Below, piece after piece: positions 1-9,593 of a stretch of 64,000 nt of DNA. Made by a program: the position numbers and the translations under genes. Source of the DNA: Brevinematales bacterium (GTDB lineage: Bacteria; Spirochaetota; Brevinematia; Brevinematales; GWF1-51-8); contig JAGVBZ010000011.1 of the NCBI GenBank assembly GCA_020059465.1, positions 1 through 64,000 of the forward strand, given 5' to 3'. The notes under the pieces are model-generated. The model did not search any database, was not told where the DNA came from, and worked only from the letters and a program-made list of their open reading frames with translations. Position 1 is the first letter of the stretch. Every line of letters starts with the position of its first letter.

Positions 1-2
1 AG

Positions 3-31
3 AAAAAACCCCTCGCGAACAATGCGGGGGG
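3..31 (-). terminator. Rho-independent terminator
   Basis: On the minus strand an 8-bp stem (positions 31-24 with 16-9, one mismatch) closes a 7-base loop. It is followed by six T residues, complementary to the A run at 3-8. It lies just beyond the stop codon of the minus-strand gene at 59-256 and fits as its terminator. Confidence 0.75.
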
Positions 32-58
32 TTGATTTTAGGAAAGTTTTGTGACATA

Positions 59-256
59 CTATTTGCGACTTTTAGGACAAAAAAAATACGGGACAATACC
101 AGTGACCGCCCAGCACGACCGGCCGCCGTTTTTTCCGCTGTTTATCATATTGACCCGGACTTCCTCCGTCGCGGGACAAACTCCCAGTTCGGCTGACTTT
201 GCGCCGCCAGGTTCTCTGCCGCATCTCTTGAATTCCCAACAGTTCATCTTGGCCAT
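59..256 (-). CDS. Small two-CW-type cysteine protein, C-terminally shortened
   Basis: A 65-aa protein opening with NCWEFKRCGREPGG and later GVCPA and GRSCWAV. These are the paired Cys-Trp blocks of the small two-CW proteins, a motif also found in front of some bacterial sensory proteins. Its neighbour at 468-773 carries the same blocks and then continues with a third Cys-rich block. Here the reading frame diverges right after CWAVTG and stops, so the last Cys pair is missing. The ATG at 256 is preceded by GGGAG six bases upstream and matches the neighbour's start, so it is preferred over the TTG at 262. The function of these proteins is unknown; metal or cofactor binding by the Cys residues is inference. 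Confidence 0.6.
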   Translation of the reverse strand: MAKMNCWEFKRCGREPGGAKSAELGVCPATEEVRVNMINSGKNGGRSCWAVTGIVPYFFCPKSRK

Positions 257-467
257 AATCAACTCCCGAAATTTTTACCCCGCCAGCTTCTAAATCCCAT
301 AAATACAGTAGCATTATATCCAAGTATTTTCAAGTTTATTTCTTAAAAATTGGAAATAAACATGTAAAGAAGCCCGATAAACAAACTTCATATAGAAAAA
401 GTTACTATATAAATATACCGGAAAAAATCATAGAGGGAGTTTTCAGAAAAAGTTAAAAAAACGCCGT

Positions 468-773
468 CTATACGCTGCGAAGGACTGTGATGATAGTTTT
501 TGATGGAACAAAAGCCCCGGCTTCCTCGGAAACCACAGATTTATAAAAATCACAATCCATGCAGTTAAATATTTTCTGCGCAAAGGTGCCCTGAACCGAC
601 CCGCCGCAGAAAGTGCCTGTTACCGCCCAACAGGAACGGCCCCCGTTTATACCATGATTGGTCCCGTTGATTCTCGTTTCGACCGCCGCGGGGCAAACCC
701 CCATTTCACCGGACCTTGCTCCCCCTTGTTCCCTTCCGCATTTCTTCATATCCCAACAATTTCTTCTAGCCAT
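468..773 (-). CDS. Small two-CW domain protein
   Basis: A 101-aa soluble protein with the full conserved pattern: NCWDMKKCGRE, MGVCPA, GGRSCWAVTGTFCGG, VQGTFAQK and NCMDCDFYK. The regular Cys spacing suggests a bound metal or cluster, but no biochemical role is established. It is a tandem paralogue of the shortened copy at 59-256, about 210 bp away on the same strand. The ATG at 773 has a GGGG-type ribosome site upstream. No signal peptide or membrane segment is present. The family call is firm from the motif; the role is not known. Confidence 0.75.
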   Translation of the reverse strand: MARRNCWDMKKCGREQGGARSGEMGVCPAAVETRINGTNHGINGGRSCWAVTGTFCGGSVQGTFAQKIFNCMDCDFYKSVVSEEAGAFVPSKTIITVLRSV

Positions 774-848
774 GCCAATCCCCTGAAAACGTATTCACCC
801 CGCAATAGTTTTTGCTGAATATGGTACGAAATAGATGATTAGCTGATA

Positions 849-2462
849 TTAATATTGCTTTCGATCTTTCCGGTTCCCGTCTTTCTTCCCGTCTTTTGCC
901 TTTTCGACCATCGGACGCTTCCCGTGATTCTTTTCACGGAATGTATTCAGTATAATTTCGGCGTCCTCGAAGGAAACGGTGATAAAAGAGAATTCCTCCA
1001 TAACACGAACGTCCCTGATACGGTTGCCCTTTACTCCGGCCTCATTTTCGATGAAGTCCACCACCTTTTTAGCGGTCATACCTTTATTACGGCCGAGCGC
1101 GACAAACAAACGGGCCTTACCTTTTTTATCGATCGATACCTTACGGATCTCGCTATAATTTGACGGGTCAAGCTCGTCCTGAAACGCATATCGAAGGACG
1201 GAAGCAATAACGGTTTCGGTATCCGCCCAATCGAGCAGTTCCCGTGCAAAGGAACGGTATGCATCGATATCCGGGTTATCGATAAGTTCCGCAATATCGT
1301 CCTTGATCCGAAGGCGTTTCTGCATGATGACTTCATCCACTCCGGGAAGGTCTTCCTTTCGGATATCCGCGCGCGCGACACGCTGGATAAACAGGAGTTT
1401 TCTGTACTCGTCAGGCGTCACAAAAGTTACGGCAGTACCTTCCCTTCCCGCGCGGCCTGTACGGCCGATCCGGTGAACATAGGACTCCGGGTCCTGGGGG
1501 AGAGAATAATTGATAACGTGCGTCAGATTGTTTACATCGATACCGCGCGCCGCGACATCGGTTGCGACCAGTATATTGAGGCGCTGTCCCTTGAATTTTT
1601 CCATAATGCGTTCGCGCTGATACTGTGAAAGATCGCCGTGAATAGCGTCCGCATCATAACCGCGGTCGATCAGACGGTTGGTTACGTCATCCACATCCAC
1701 TTTTGTACGGCAGAATACGAGGCCGTAAAACTCTTTCTCCACATCCATGATGCGGCAGAGCGCCTCGAATTTATCCCCTTCGGATACCTCAAAATATATC
1801 TGATCCGTCGTTTCGACCGTCAGCTGCTGTTTACGAATTTGAATGAATTCGTAATCGCGCATATGCCGCCGCGCCAGATTGAGTATGGCGTCGGGCATAG
1901 TAGCCGAGAAGAGCAGCATTCTGCGATCTTTACTTGAATGGGAAATGATCTTTTCGGTATCCTCGATAAATCCCATATTCAGCATTTCGTCAGCCTCGTC
2001 CAGCACCAAGAATTTCACTTGAGAAAGATTGAGGCTTCGGCGGTTGATATGATCGATGACACGTCCGGGAGTACCGACTACAATATCCACGCCCGACTTT
2101 AGACGGCGGAGCTGCTGTTCGATGGACGAACCGCCGTACACGGGCAGAATATGCACACTTTTCTTACCGCGCAGGGAATTGATTTCCTCAGCGACCTGAA
2201 TTGCAAGCTCACGGGTAGGGCAGAGTATTATAGCCTGAACATACCCCTTTCCGGGTTCTATTCGTTCTAATATAGGCAGTCCGAACGCGGCGGTTTTTCC
2301 CGTTCCGGTTTGGGCTTGGCCTACTACATCTTTCTCACCTTTTAATAGAATCGGGATCACCTGTTCCTGAATTGCCGTGGGTTCTTCGAACCCCTTGTGT
2401 ACCAACGCATCAATTGAGCTTTCCGAGAGACCTAGTTTCTTAAAATTTTCCAATGTTGACAT
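849..2462 (-). CDS. deaD: DEAD-box ATP-dependent RNA helicase
   Basis: A 537-aa DEAD-box helicase that would unwind structured RNA (ribosome assembly, cold response, mRNA decay). All motifs are visible in order: Q motif PTAIQEQVIP, Walker A AQTGTGKT, PTRELA, TPGRVIDH, DEAD, SAT, ATDVAARGID and HRIGRTGRAGREG. A C-terminal part of about 90 residues resembles the DbpA/CsdA RNA-binding domain, and the tail is basic. The reading frame is open back to 2681, but that extension is a hydrophobic, AT-rich translation of the promoter region. The ATG at 2462 has a GAGGA site and starts right at the helicase N-terminus. It is transcribed divergently from the histidine kinase at 2605. CshA/DeaD type is likely; the exact subgroup is uncertain. 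Confidence 0.95.
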   Translation of the reverse strand: MSTLENFKKLGLSESSIDALVHKGFEEPTAIQEQVIPILLKGEKDVVGQAQTGTGKTAAFGLPILERIEPGKGYVQAIILCPTRELAIQVAEEINSLRGKKSVHILPVYGGSSIEQQLRRLKSGVDIVVGTPGRVIDHINRRSLNLSQVKFLVLDEADEMLNMGFIEDTEKIISHSSKDRRMLLFSATMPDAILNLARRHMRDYEFIQIRKQQLTVETTDQIYFEVSEGDKFEALCRIMDVEKEFYGLVFCRTKVDVDDVTNRLIDRGYDADAIHGDLSQYQRERIMEKFKGQRLNILVATDVAARGIDVNNLTHVINYSLPQDPESYVHRIGRTGRAGREGTAVTFVTPDEYRKLLFIQRVARADIRKEDLPGVDEVIMQKRLRIKDDIAELIDNPDIDAYRSFARELLDWADTETVIASVLRYAFQDELDPSNYSEIRKVSIDKKGKARLFVALGRNKGMTAKKVVDFIENEAGVKGNRIRDVRVMEEFSFITVSFEDAEIILNTFREKNHGKRPMVEKAKDGKKDGNRKDRKQY

Positions 2463-2492
2463 TTTTTCCTCATACCTGTTTTTAGTAATATA

Positions 2493-2521
2493 AATATATA
2501 CATTTACATGAAAAAAAGCAA
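2493..2521 (-). promoter_or_regulatory. Sigma70-type promoter for the RNA helicase
   Basis: Read on the minus strand: -35 TTGCTT (2521-2516), a 17-bp spacer and -10 TATATT (2498-2493). It lies about 30 bp upstream of the preferred ATG at 2462, inside the AT-rich divergent region shared with the kinase gene. Confidence 0.45.
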
Positions 2522-2604
2522 GATATGATACGCAATAAATATATTTTATTATTCCCTTGAAATTTTTATCATGTATTATTATAATGTTGTTATCTGGGGT
2601 GAAA

Positions 2605-5600
2605 ATGAAAAGAAATAAAAAGGATATTGTTATTAATAATTCATATTCCAATTCGATCAATGTGAACAAAATAATAAACATTCTTTCCTATATTGTTTTC
2701 GGAAATGATAAGCGGGTGGCCGGCATTTCGGCGCTTTTCGGGGATTTAACCGGGTTGACTGAGGCTTCGGTTATCGGAAAAGCGGTTACCGGCTGCATTC
2801 CGGTCGAAAAAAATTCACAGAAGCGTTTTTCTGAGTTTATCGATACTGTTATTTCGGATAAAAAGGAATGTACCGGCGAGTTTGTTATCGAGACACCGGA
2901 CGGATTTCGTTCCAAGCAGGTTATGATTGCTTTCCCGATGGACGGCGGAAGCGGGGACGAAGGGCTCTATATCCTTCTTTGTTTTCACGAATCGATTAAC
3001 TTTACCCATCTGATTTCAACCGATGAGAAAAAAGACGTGTTTACCGCGCTCATCGATCAAATTCCTATCGGGGTCTGCATTCATATTGACCGGAAATTCG
3101 TATTTGTTAATAAAGCAGGATTAAAACTCTTTCACGCGAAGAATATCGCTGATATGATGGGGAGGAGCATTTTTGATTTCGTTCATCCGGATTTTCGTCA
3201 CCCTGTTGTAAAACGGGTCGAGTTTATCGACTCGCATCAGGGAGAGGTCCCGTTTATAGAAGAAAAATTCCTCTCCGTGAATCAAGAAGTCATCGATGTG
3301 GAAGCTTTCGGCAGTTCTATTAATTATCTGGGAAAACAGGCTGTCATCGTATTCTGCAGAAATATTGGAGTGCAGAAGAGTATCGAGAAACGTTTGACGG
3401 AAAGCGAGCAGAAATACCAATCGCTGTTTGACTCCATGATGAGCGGGTTTGCATATCATAAAATGGTATATGATGAACAGGGCAACCCCGCAGATTATGA
3501 ATTTATTGAAGCAAATCCCTCCTATTTAAAAATGATGGGGCTGACCGGGAAAAATATTATAGGAAAACTCGGCAGGGATATTTTTCCCGATGTAGACGAA
3601 TCTATCGTACGGAGATTCGGGACATTGGCGGATACCGGGGAAACACTCCGATTCGAGCAGTACCGCGCCGACCGGGATCAGTATTTCGAAATATCTGCCT
3701 ATAGTCCCGTGAAAGGGTATTTTGCTGCGGTATACCGGGATATTACCGTACGAAAAAATTTCGAGCTTACTCTGAAGAACGAACGGGATCTTTTTAACCA
3801 GATTGTCGATATCAGCCCGGTCGGGTTATTAGTCCTTGATAAGCACAGGAAAGTGGTGTTTATCAATAAATCGGTTCAGTCTATGGCGGGAATTGACGAC
3901 GGCGAACAGGACGATGTAATGAACCGTTCTCCCATACTCAGGTTTTCATACCCGGACGGGACCACAGTCCCGGAAAACGAACTGCCGAATATGATTGTAA
4001 TGCAGACCAAGAGTTTTATCCGGAATAAGACGTATCAGGTTGAATTCATCAACGGAATAAAAAAATATGTATCGGTGAACGGCGCTCCCGTGATGGATTC
4101 GTTAGGCGGGGTTGACCGTGTCGTCTTATCCATCCAGGATATATCGGATTCTTACCGCATTGAGATAGCATTGGAACAGCTTATCCGCGTTTCGGCGCTG
4201 ACCGGGCAGGAATTTTTTAATGCGATGGTGCTCGGTTTCGCCAAGATATTCGAACTGGATTATGTGATGATCTGCGTGCTCGATGATTCTCCTGAACATA
4301 AAGCCCACACAATCGCGGTTTGTAAACACGACAGCCTGATGGAAAACATGGAATACGGTCTGTCGAATACGCCGTGCGACAGTATATCCGGGAATAAATT
4401 CTGTGTATATCAGAGCGGGGTGAGGGCGTTATTTCCAAAGGCGCAGCTTCTGAATGATTTAAAAATTGAGGGATACGGCGGGATGCCGTTGAACAGCAGT
4501 AAAGGGCGGCAATTAGGAATACTGTCCGTCATGAGTGAAAAACCTCTTTCGGATGTTCAGCTCATTGAGAAATTCGCGTCCCTGTTTGCCGCCAGAATCT
4601 CCTCTGAAATCGAGCGGCTCCAGATGGAGGAAGAGCGTGTCAAAATAGAGGAACAGCTCAGGCATTCCCAAAAAATGGAAACCATCGGGCGTCTTGTCGG
4701 CGGGATTGCCCATGATTTCAATAATATGCTGACCCCGATCATCGGATATGCGGACATGATCCTGAAATTCGACCTCGATCCGGGAACATCGGCGTATGAG
4801 TCGATGGAGGAACTATACGAGGCCGCCACGCGCGCGAAGAATCTGACCCGTCAACTGCTGGCGTTCGGGCGAAAACAGATGCTGCTTCTGAAGACGGTAA
4901 ATCTGAACGATATCATCACGGATTTTTATAAAATCCTCCGGCGTACGATTCGCGAGGATATCCGGATGGAATTCGAGCCCGATCCCGGTCTTTGGCTTAT
5001 TGAAGCCGACACTACCCAGATCGAGCAGATTGTCCTGAATCTTTGTATCAATGCCCAGGACGCAATGCCGGAGGGGGGAGATTTGATCATCCGGACGCGG
5101 AATGAAATTATTTCCGCGCCTAAAAGTATCGAAAATGAACTGATGTCCCCGGGGAATTACTCGGTTATTATTATTTCCGACAGCGGCACGGGGATTGACA
5201 GCGAAAACATGAAGCATATCTTCGAACCGTTTTTTACTACAAAACGCGAGTTGGGTACCGGATTGGGGTTAGCGACAGCGTATGGAATTGTCCGTCAGCA
5301 TCAGGGCTACATCGCGGTGCATAGCAGGGAAGGAAAAGGGACGGAATTTGAAATCTATTTTCCGAAGGCTGTGAAGCCGGCGGATGAAGGGGATGAACCT
5401 GATAGATTGGGAGACAGTATTCCTGACTCGAAAGCGGGTGAAACAACCGTTCTTCTGGTCGAGGATGATGCCTCCGTACGAACGCTTACCGAAACAATCC
5501 TGAGAAAATTCGGATATCATGTGATTTCCGCGGCAGACGCGGGGAGCGCCAAGACTATGATCCAAAATTCCGAACGGAAAATCGATCTGCTCCTGACGGA

Positions 5601-5799
5601 TGTGGTTATGCCTGAAATCAACGGGCAGGAACTATATCACTTTTTCAAGCAGACCTATCCCGACCTGAAAGTGCTTTTTATGTCGGGTTATACCGGAAAC
5701 CTTCTGGATCTGCAGGGATTCAAATTCAGTACCGAGGAATATATTCAGAAACCGTTTTCCTTGAACCAATTGATTGAAAAAATCCGCGGAATCATATAA
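2605..5799 (+). CDS. Hybrid sensor histidine kinase with PAS, GAF and receiver domains
   Basis: A 1064-aa cytoplasmic hybrid kinase. At least three PAS-like modules come first (the second begins near VFTALIDQIPIG, the next near YQSLFDSMMSG). A GAF-like region follows at about residues 520-670. The HisKA box has the phospho-acceptor His703 in GIAHDFNNML. The HATPase N box (NLCINAQDAMPEGG) lies near residue 812, with GTGLGLATAYG later. A C-terminal receiver has Asp999 in LLTDVVMPEING as phosphoacceptor. No membrane segment is seen, so it probably senses an internal signal or ligand. The ATG at 2605 has GGGGTG upstream; the frame is also open to a TTG at 2557. No dedicated response regulator is adjacent, so output may go through a phosphorelay or a distant partner. 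Confidence 0.92.
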   Translation: MKRNKKDIVINNSYSNSINVNKIINILSYIVFGNDKRVAGISALFGDLTGLTEASVIGKAVTGCIPVEKNSQKRFSEFIDTVISDKKECTGEFVIETPDGFRSKQVMIAFPMDGGSGDEGLYILLCFHESINFTHLISTDEKKDVFTALIDQIPIGVCIHIDRKFVFVNKAGLKLFHAKNIADMMGRSIFDFVHPDFRHPVVKRVEFIDSHQGEVPFIEEKFLSVNQEVIDVEAFGSSINYLGKQAVIVFCRNIGVQKSIEKRLTESEQKYQSLFDSMMSGFAYHKMVYDEQGNPADYEFIEANPSYLKMMGLTGKNIIGKLGRDIFPDVDESIVRRFGTLADTGETLRFEQYRADRDQYFEISAYSPVKGYFAAVYRDITVRKNFELTLKNERDLFNQIVDISPVGLLVLDKHRKVVFINKSVQSMAGIDDGEQDDVMNRSPILRFSYPDGTTVPENELPNMIVMQTKSFIRNKTYQVEFINGIKKYVSVNGAPVMDSLGGVDRVVLSIQDISDSYRIEIALEQLIRVSALTGQEFFNAMVLGFAKIFELDYVMICVLDDSPEHKAHTIAVCKHDSLMENMEYGLSNTPCDSISGNKFCVYQSGVRALFPKAQLLNDLKIEGYGGMPLNSSKGRQLGILSVMSEKPLSDVQLIEKFASLFAARISSEIERLQMEEERVKIEEQLRHSQKMETIGRLVGGIAHDFNNMLTPIIGYADMILKFDLDPGTSAYESMEELYEAATRAKNLTRQLLAFGRKQMLLLKTVNLNDIITDFYKILRRTIREDIRMEFEPDPGLWLIEADTTQIEQIVLNLCINAQDAMPEGGDLIIRTRNEIISAPKSIENELMSPGNYSVIIISDSGTGIDSENMKHIFEPFFTTKRELGTGLGLATAYGIVRQHQGYIAVHSREGKGTEFEIYFPKAVKPADEGDEPDRLGDSIPDSKAGETTVLLVEDDASVRTLTETILRKFGYHVISAADAGSAKTMIQNSERKIDLLLTDVVMPEINGQELYHFFKQTYPDLKVLFMSGYTGNLLDLQGFKFSTEEYIQKPFSLNQLIEKIRGII

Positions 5800-5839
5800 A
5801 ATCCTGTCAGCGATTCTTTATTAATCATTAGGATTTGCC

Positions 5840-6850
5840 ATGCGTGTCAAGCCGTTAACAGCTTTTATCATTCTGATAGTATTATATCAGCCGTCCGCGG
5901 CGAAGTCTCCGTTACCCGGCCCTGAATACTTCCGCTCGCGCTACGGGTTTTCTCTTAAAAGCGGATATATATTCGATCCGGGTCGAATCGTGTTTCCGGC
6001 GGGAACGGGTTTCGAGGGGTACGGATTCCTTTCGGATCTACTGAACGATCTTTATTGGGAGCATTTCCTGAAAATCGGCATCGCCGGCGCTGAATGGGTA
6101 AGCTGGGTCGATATACCCGACAGCTTTTCATGGACGGCCGGAATAACCGCGCGCGCGGAATGGATGCATTCCGGCTACCGGTCTGTCTCGTTATCCTGCG
6201 ACCCGGCGTTTTTATCGCCAGACGGACAGTATTCTCTGACGCTGTTTGCCGTATCGCGGCTCTCGCAGTGGATGACCGCCGATTTCTCGCTTGGCGGGGT
6301 ATACCGGATGAACGGAGCGCCGTACGGCGAATTGAAAGCGGGATGGGAGATGGAATGGGATAAGTACGTCGGGATATTCCTGCGCGCGGAATGCTCGATA
6401 CTGCCGGAATTCCAGCCCGGCGGTACGGTGTTCCCGATAGTTTTTGACATGTCGGGAAATGTTTTTTTTCCCGTCAGCGCGTATGGCGACGATAGATTTG
6501 GTTTTGTAATCGCGCTCATGCTCCCGTCGCGGAACGCGCGGCTTCCGGCGGATATTTTTCCCGGCTTGATCGCCGGTCGTCTCCCGGTCTGTCTGAGTTA
6601 TGCCGCGCTGAACGAGACCTTAATCGCGCGGGCGTATTACCTTTGGAAGCCAACGCTCGCGCTTGGGCTTACTCTTGAATGCGGGGTACTGTCCGCACGG
6701 ATCGAGGACGGGTTCGCCGAATTTGCCGACATATCGCTGACAGCGGAGGCACGGATCGGCTGGTTCGGGCTGAAATGGATGCTTTCCGCGATTCTTTACC
6801 CGGAATCCCATTGGGGAACTTCGCTAAATCTATCCGCGCTCATGAACTGA
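5840..6850 (+). CDS. Secreted or envelope protein of unknown function
   Basis: A 336-aa protein with an N-terminal signal peptide (hydrophobic LTAFIILIVLY, then small residues near AAAKS). The rest is rich in aromatic and Gly residues with alternating polar/hydrophobic stretches, compatible with an outer-membrane or periplasmic beta-rich protein. No known family is recognised. It starts 40 bp after the histidine kinase stop and could be co-transcribed with it. The ATG at 5840 is the first Met before the signal peptide, though no strong ribosome site is visible. Confidence 0.65.
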   Translation: MRVKPLTAFIILIVLYQPSAAKSPLPGPEYFRSRYGFSLKSGYIFDPGRIVFPAGTGFEGYGFLSDLLNDLYWEHFLKIGIAGAEWVSWVDIPDSFSWTAGITARAEWMHSGYRSVSLSCDPAFLSPDGQYSLTLFAVSRLSQWMTADFSLGGVYRMNGAPYGELKAGWEMEWDKYVGIFLRAECSILPEFQPGGTVFPIVFDMSGNVFFPVSAYGDDRFGFVIALMLPSRNARLPADIFPGLIAGRLPVCLSYAALNETLIARAYYLWKPTLALGLTLECGVLSARIEDGFAEFADISLTAEARIGWFGLKWMLSAILYPESHWGTSLNLSALMN

Positions 6851-6907
6851 ACGAAAATTTGTGTAAAAAGGCTGTCCCCTATAAAATATTAGGTGCGGGA
6901 GGCGCAG

Positions 6908-7405
6908 ATGCTTATTTGTCCGAAATGCGATATTGAAAACCCGAAAGGGCGTAAATTCTGCATAAAATGTAAGACCTACCTCGGGCAGACCCCGTTCAGC
7001 GCCGTACTGTTAGCGTGGCTGATGGTTATTTCGGCGTATTTTTATCTTTTTTCTATATTAATCACCTTTTTATCCATTGCGATCGATCCTATCAGTGTGG
7101 AGCTTGTCCTGAAGCTTTGCGGGTCAGTCTATACCGTACTTGCCGGCGCTTACCTGCTTAAGCTGAAAGGTTGGGCGTGGGTACTGAGCTTCATCGGATT
7201 CCTCGGTGTGCTGGGATTCGGGGGATGGAAGACCGTCGTTTTCATCCTGAACGATTTTCAGCCTGATTGGCTGGAAATGATACCGTTTTTTATGCTCGAC
7301 ATTGTAGGGATTTTCGGCCTGACGCTTCTGATCGCGAATACAGGTTATTATTTTATGCATCCTGAACAGGAGAATAAAAAAGAGGAAGCGGAGGCAAACG
7401 AATAG
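6908..7405 (+). CDS. Zinc-ribbon membrane protein
   Basis: A 165-aa protein that opens with a zinc ribbon (CPKC then CIKC, 13 residues between the pairs). About four hydrophobic segments follow and the tail is acidic (KKEEAEANE). The zinc-ribbon-plus-membrane layout is common in bacteria and the function here is unknown. The ATG at 6908 follows GGGAGG at ideal spacing, so it is preferred over the in-frame GTG at 6893. It stands between an envelope protein and a GH13 gene with its own promoter. Confidence 0.7.
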   Translation: MLICPKCDIENPKGRKFCIKCKTYLGQTPFSAVLLAWLMVISAYFYLFSILITFLSIAIDPISVELVLKLCGSVYTVLAGAYLLKLKGWAWVLSFIGFLGVLGFGGWKTVVFILNDFQPDWLEMIPFFMLDIVGIFGLTLLIANTGYYFMHPEQENKKEEAEANE

Positions 7406-7434
7406 TCTCCGGCTCATGTAATATTTGATTCCGA

Positions 7435-7462
7435 TTGACAAAATGCCAGAATAACATAAAAT
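7435..7462 (+). promoter_or_regulatory. Sigma70-type promoter for the GH13-ruvA-yaaR unit
   Basis: TTGACA at 7435-7440, a 16-bp spacer and TAAAAT at 7457-7462, 27 bp upstream of the GH13 start codon. The -35 is a perfect consensus. The downstream genes are closely spaced (4 and 27 bp), so this promoter may serve all three. Confidence 0.65.
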
Positions 7463-7489
7463 ACTTTCAAGGCGTAATAGGAGAAAAAT

Positions 7490-9589
7490 ATGTCGAGTTC
7501 GTTCCGGCTAATTTATGACGCGGTTGTGTCGAAACAGCGGGAAGACCTGAATTACTGGATACCCAAATTATGGGTTACCTCCAAGGATGTAAAAGTCCTG
7601 GAGGAGAAGGATTCCTTTGTAAGGGTCGAGCCGTGTGCGTATCTTTCAGAGCAGTTTAAGTTAATCGAGAAAAAAAGCAATCCCGATTACGATTACCGCA
7701 AATCTCTTTCAAGAAACATGGGGCTTTCCATGGAAAAGAATAAAATAGTCGAGAACGGCATCAAACGTATGCCGGGCGACTGGCTCAGCGGGACAAGCAT
7801 ATACGGCATTTATGTCCGTAACTTTACCGCGTTCGACCACGATCAGGACGGGGTACTCGGCGGCTCCCAGAAAAATATTACCCTCAACGGGCAGGGTATG
7901 AAGGAGACGGGGACATTCCTGAAGTCTATGGCGCTTCTGCCGTATATAAAATCGCTCGGTTTCGATACGGTCTATCTCCTCCCGGTCAGCCAGACAGGAA
8001 CTGCCTGCCGGAAGGGCGAACTGGGTTCCCCGTACGGTATGCGGAATAATTTTAAGATCGATACCATGTTTCACGATCCGTTGGTGGACGAATACGGTGT
8101 GGATGTGGAATTCCGCGCGTTCGTAGAAGCCGCGCATATGATGGGGCTGCGCGTCATGCTCGACTTTGTTCCGCGAACCGCCGCCCGCGACTCCGACTTT
8201 ATCAAGGAACATCCCGACTGGTTTTACTGGATCGACCGTTCCGCCGATAAGGATTATCATTCGCCGGAGTTTACCCGTGACGAACTCAACGAGATCCATC
8301 ATAAAGTATCGCATTGGCACGACACCAAAGAAAAGCATATGATTCCCCCCCACGCGGACTATGTCAAGCTGTTCAACGAACCGCCCCAGCCTGAAACGAT
8401 AGAATATATCAGCCCGGAGATTGGGTATGTCGGCAAGGTAAATGGGAAAGAAGTGGTGGTACCGGGTGCGTTCGCCGACTGGCCGCCGGACGATATTCAG
8501 CCGCCGTGGACCGATGTCACCTACTACAAACTCTATGAGGATTCTGAGTTTAATTATGTAGCATACAATACCATCCGGATGTACGATAGCCGGATTGCGA
8601 AGAAGAACCAGCCCTTATGGGATACTATCGCGAATTTTATACCGTTCTTCCAGGAGGAATTCGGTATAGACGGAGCGAGAATCGATATGGGGCACGCCCT
8701 GCCTCACGCCCTCGAGCATATGATTATCGAGAAGGCCCGCGAAGTGGACGCAGACTTCGGGTTCCTCGCGGAGGACTTCAACGTTTGGGCGCAGGCGCGC
8801 CAGAAGGGCTATAATATGGTGATGGGAAACTCATGGTACGCGTTCCCGCGCACCATGGCGCCCGCCGATAACGGCGACAGTATGGCAAAGCAGTTTATCA
8901 AAGACCTGCCGAAGTATCCCAATCCGGTTTGGGGAAGCCCCGAGACCGCGGATACCCCCCGCGCGGCCGCAAGAAAGGGCGGCATCAAGTTTTCCAAGGC
9001 GATATGGACAATCATCAATACTCTGCCCAATACGGTACCGTTCTGTTTCTCAGGCTTCGAACTCGGCGACCATAAGCCGAACAATCTCGGCCTCGATTTC
9101 GAGCCCGAAGAGATCAAAGTACTCAGCAAGAAGCCGCTCGCGTTTTTCGACCGTGCTGAAATTGCGTGGGATTCCCTTTTCGCGGAAGAGTTGATCGCGC
9201 ATATAAGAAAGATGAGCGAGTTTCGCGCCGAAAATAAGGGAAATATCATCCATCTGGATAACTTCGCATGGGTCGAGAACGAGACGAACGGGAAACCGTT
9301 TATGGCGCCGGAAAACCCGGTGATCTCGTTCCTCCGCTTCTTTGAGGAAAATATGGTCACCATGCTGACATCTGGGATGTTCGGAGAAATACTTTACCCG
9401 ATCGAGGTAGAGCGCGATTTTCTGGTTGTGGCCAACATGGATTTCGAGAACGAAGTGATATCGACGGTTATGCTGGGTTACGACGAGCCGTTTGTGCATA
9501 TCTTCACCGGAGAGAAGTATAAGGCTATCGACGGTAAGATGAATCTCCGGCTGAAGCCCGGCGAGGTGATATTGGCCGTCAGGGATTAG
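7490..9589 (+). CDS. GH13 alpha-amylase-family glycoside hydrolase or transglycosylase
   Basis: A 699-aa protein that acts on alpha-glucans. The GH13 barrel starts near SGTSIYGIYVRNFTAF. Visible catalytic blocks are GARIDMGHA (nucleophile Asp399), FLAEDFN (acid/base Glu428) and ETADTPRAA (third carboxylate Asp488; the His normally preceding it is replaced by Ala). A later SGFELGD block resembles the GlgE/maltosyltransferase-like branch rather than classical amylases. About 100 N-terminal residues precede the barrel. No signal peptide is seen, so it is probably cytoplasmic, in glycogen or maltodextrin metabolism. Substrate specificity cannot be read from the sequence. The ATG at 7490 has AGGAGAA upstream. 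Confidence 0.88.
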   Translation: MSSSFRLIYDAVVSKQREDLNYWIPKLWVTSKDVKVLEEKDSFVRVEPCAYLSEQFKLIEKKSNPDYDYRKSLSRNMGLSMEKNKIVENGIKRMPGDWLSGTSIYGIYVRNFTAFDHDQDGVLGGSQKNITLNGQGMKETGTFLKSMALLPYIKSLGFDTVYLLPVSQTGTACRKGELGSPYGMRNNFKIDTMFHDPLVDEYGVDVEFRAFVEAAHMMGLRVMLDFVPRTAARDSDFIKEHPDWFYWIDRSADKDYHSPEFTRDELNEIHHKVSHWHDTKEKHMIPPHADYVKLFNEPPQPETIEYISPEIGYVGKVNGKEVVVPGAFADWPPDDIQPPWTDVTYYKLYEDSEFNYVAYNTIRMYDSRIAKKNQPLWDTIANFIPFFQEEFGIDGARIDMGHALPHALEHMIIEKAREVDADFGFLAEDFNVWAQARQKGYNMVMGNSWYAFPRTMAPADNGDSMAKQFIKDLPKYPNPVWGSPETADTPRAAARKGGIKFSKAIWTIINTLPNTVPFCFSGFELGDHKPNNLGLDFEPEEIKVLSKKPLAFFDRAEIAWDSLFAEELIAHIRKMSEFRAENKGNIIHLDNFAWVENETNGKPFMAPENPVISFLRFFEENMVTMLTSGMFGEILYPIEVERDFLVVANMDFENEVISTVMLGYDEPFVHIFTGEKYKAIDGKMNLRLKPGEVILAVRD

Positions 9590-9593
9590 CCCG

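Noticed and set aside
2463-2681. N-terminal extension of the RNA helicase
   Set aside because: It translates an AT-rich divergent promoter region into hydrophobic sequence; the internal ATG at 2462 has a ribosome site and the family N-terminus.
7709-8353. A 214-codon minus-strand frame inside the GH13 gene
   Set aside because: It runs antisense to catalytic-domain sequence of GH13, has no promoter or ribosome site and no protein-like motif.
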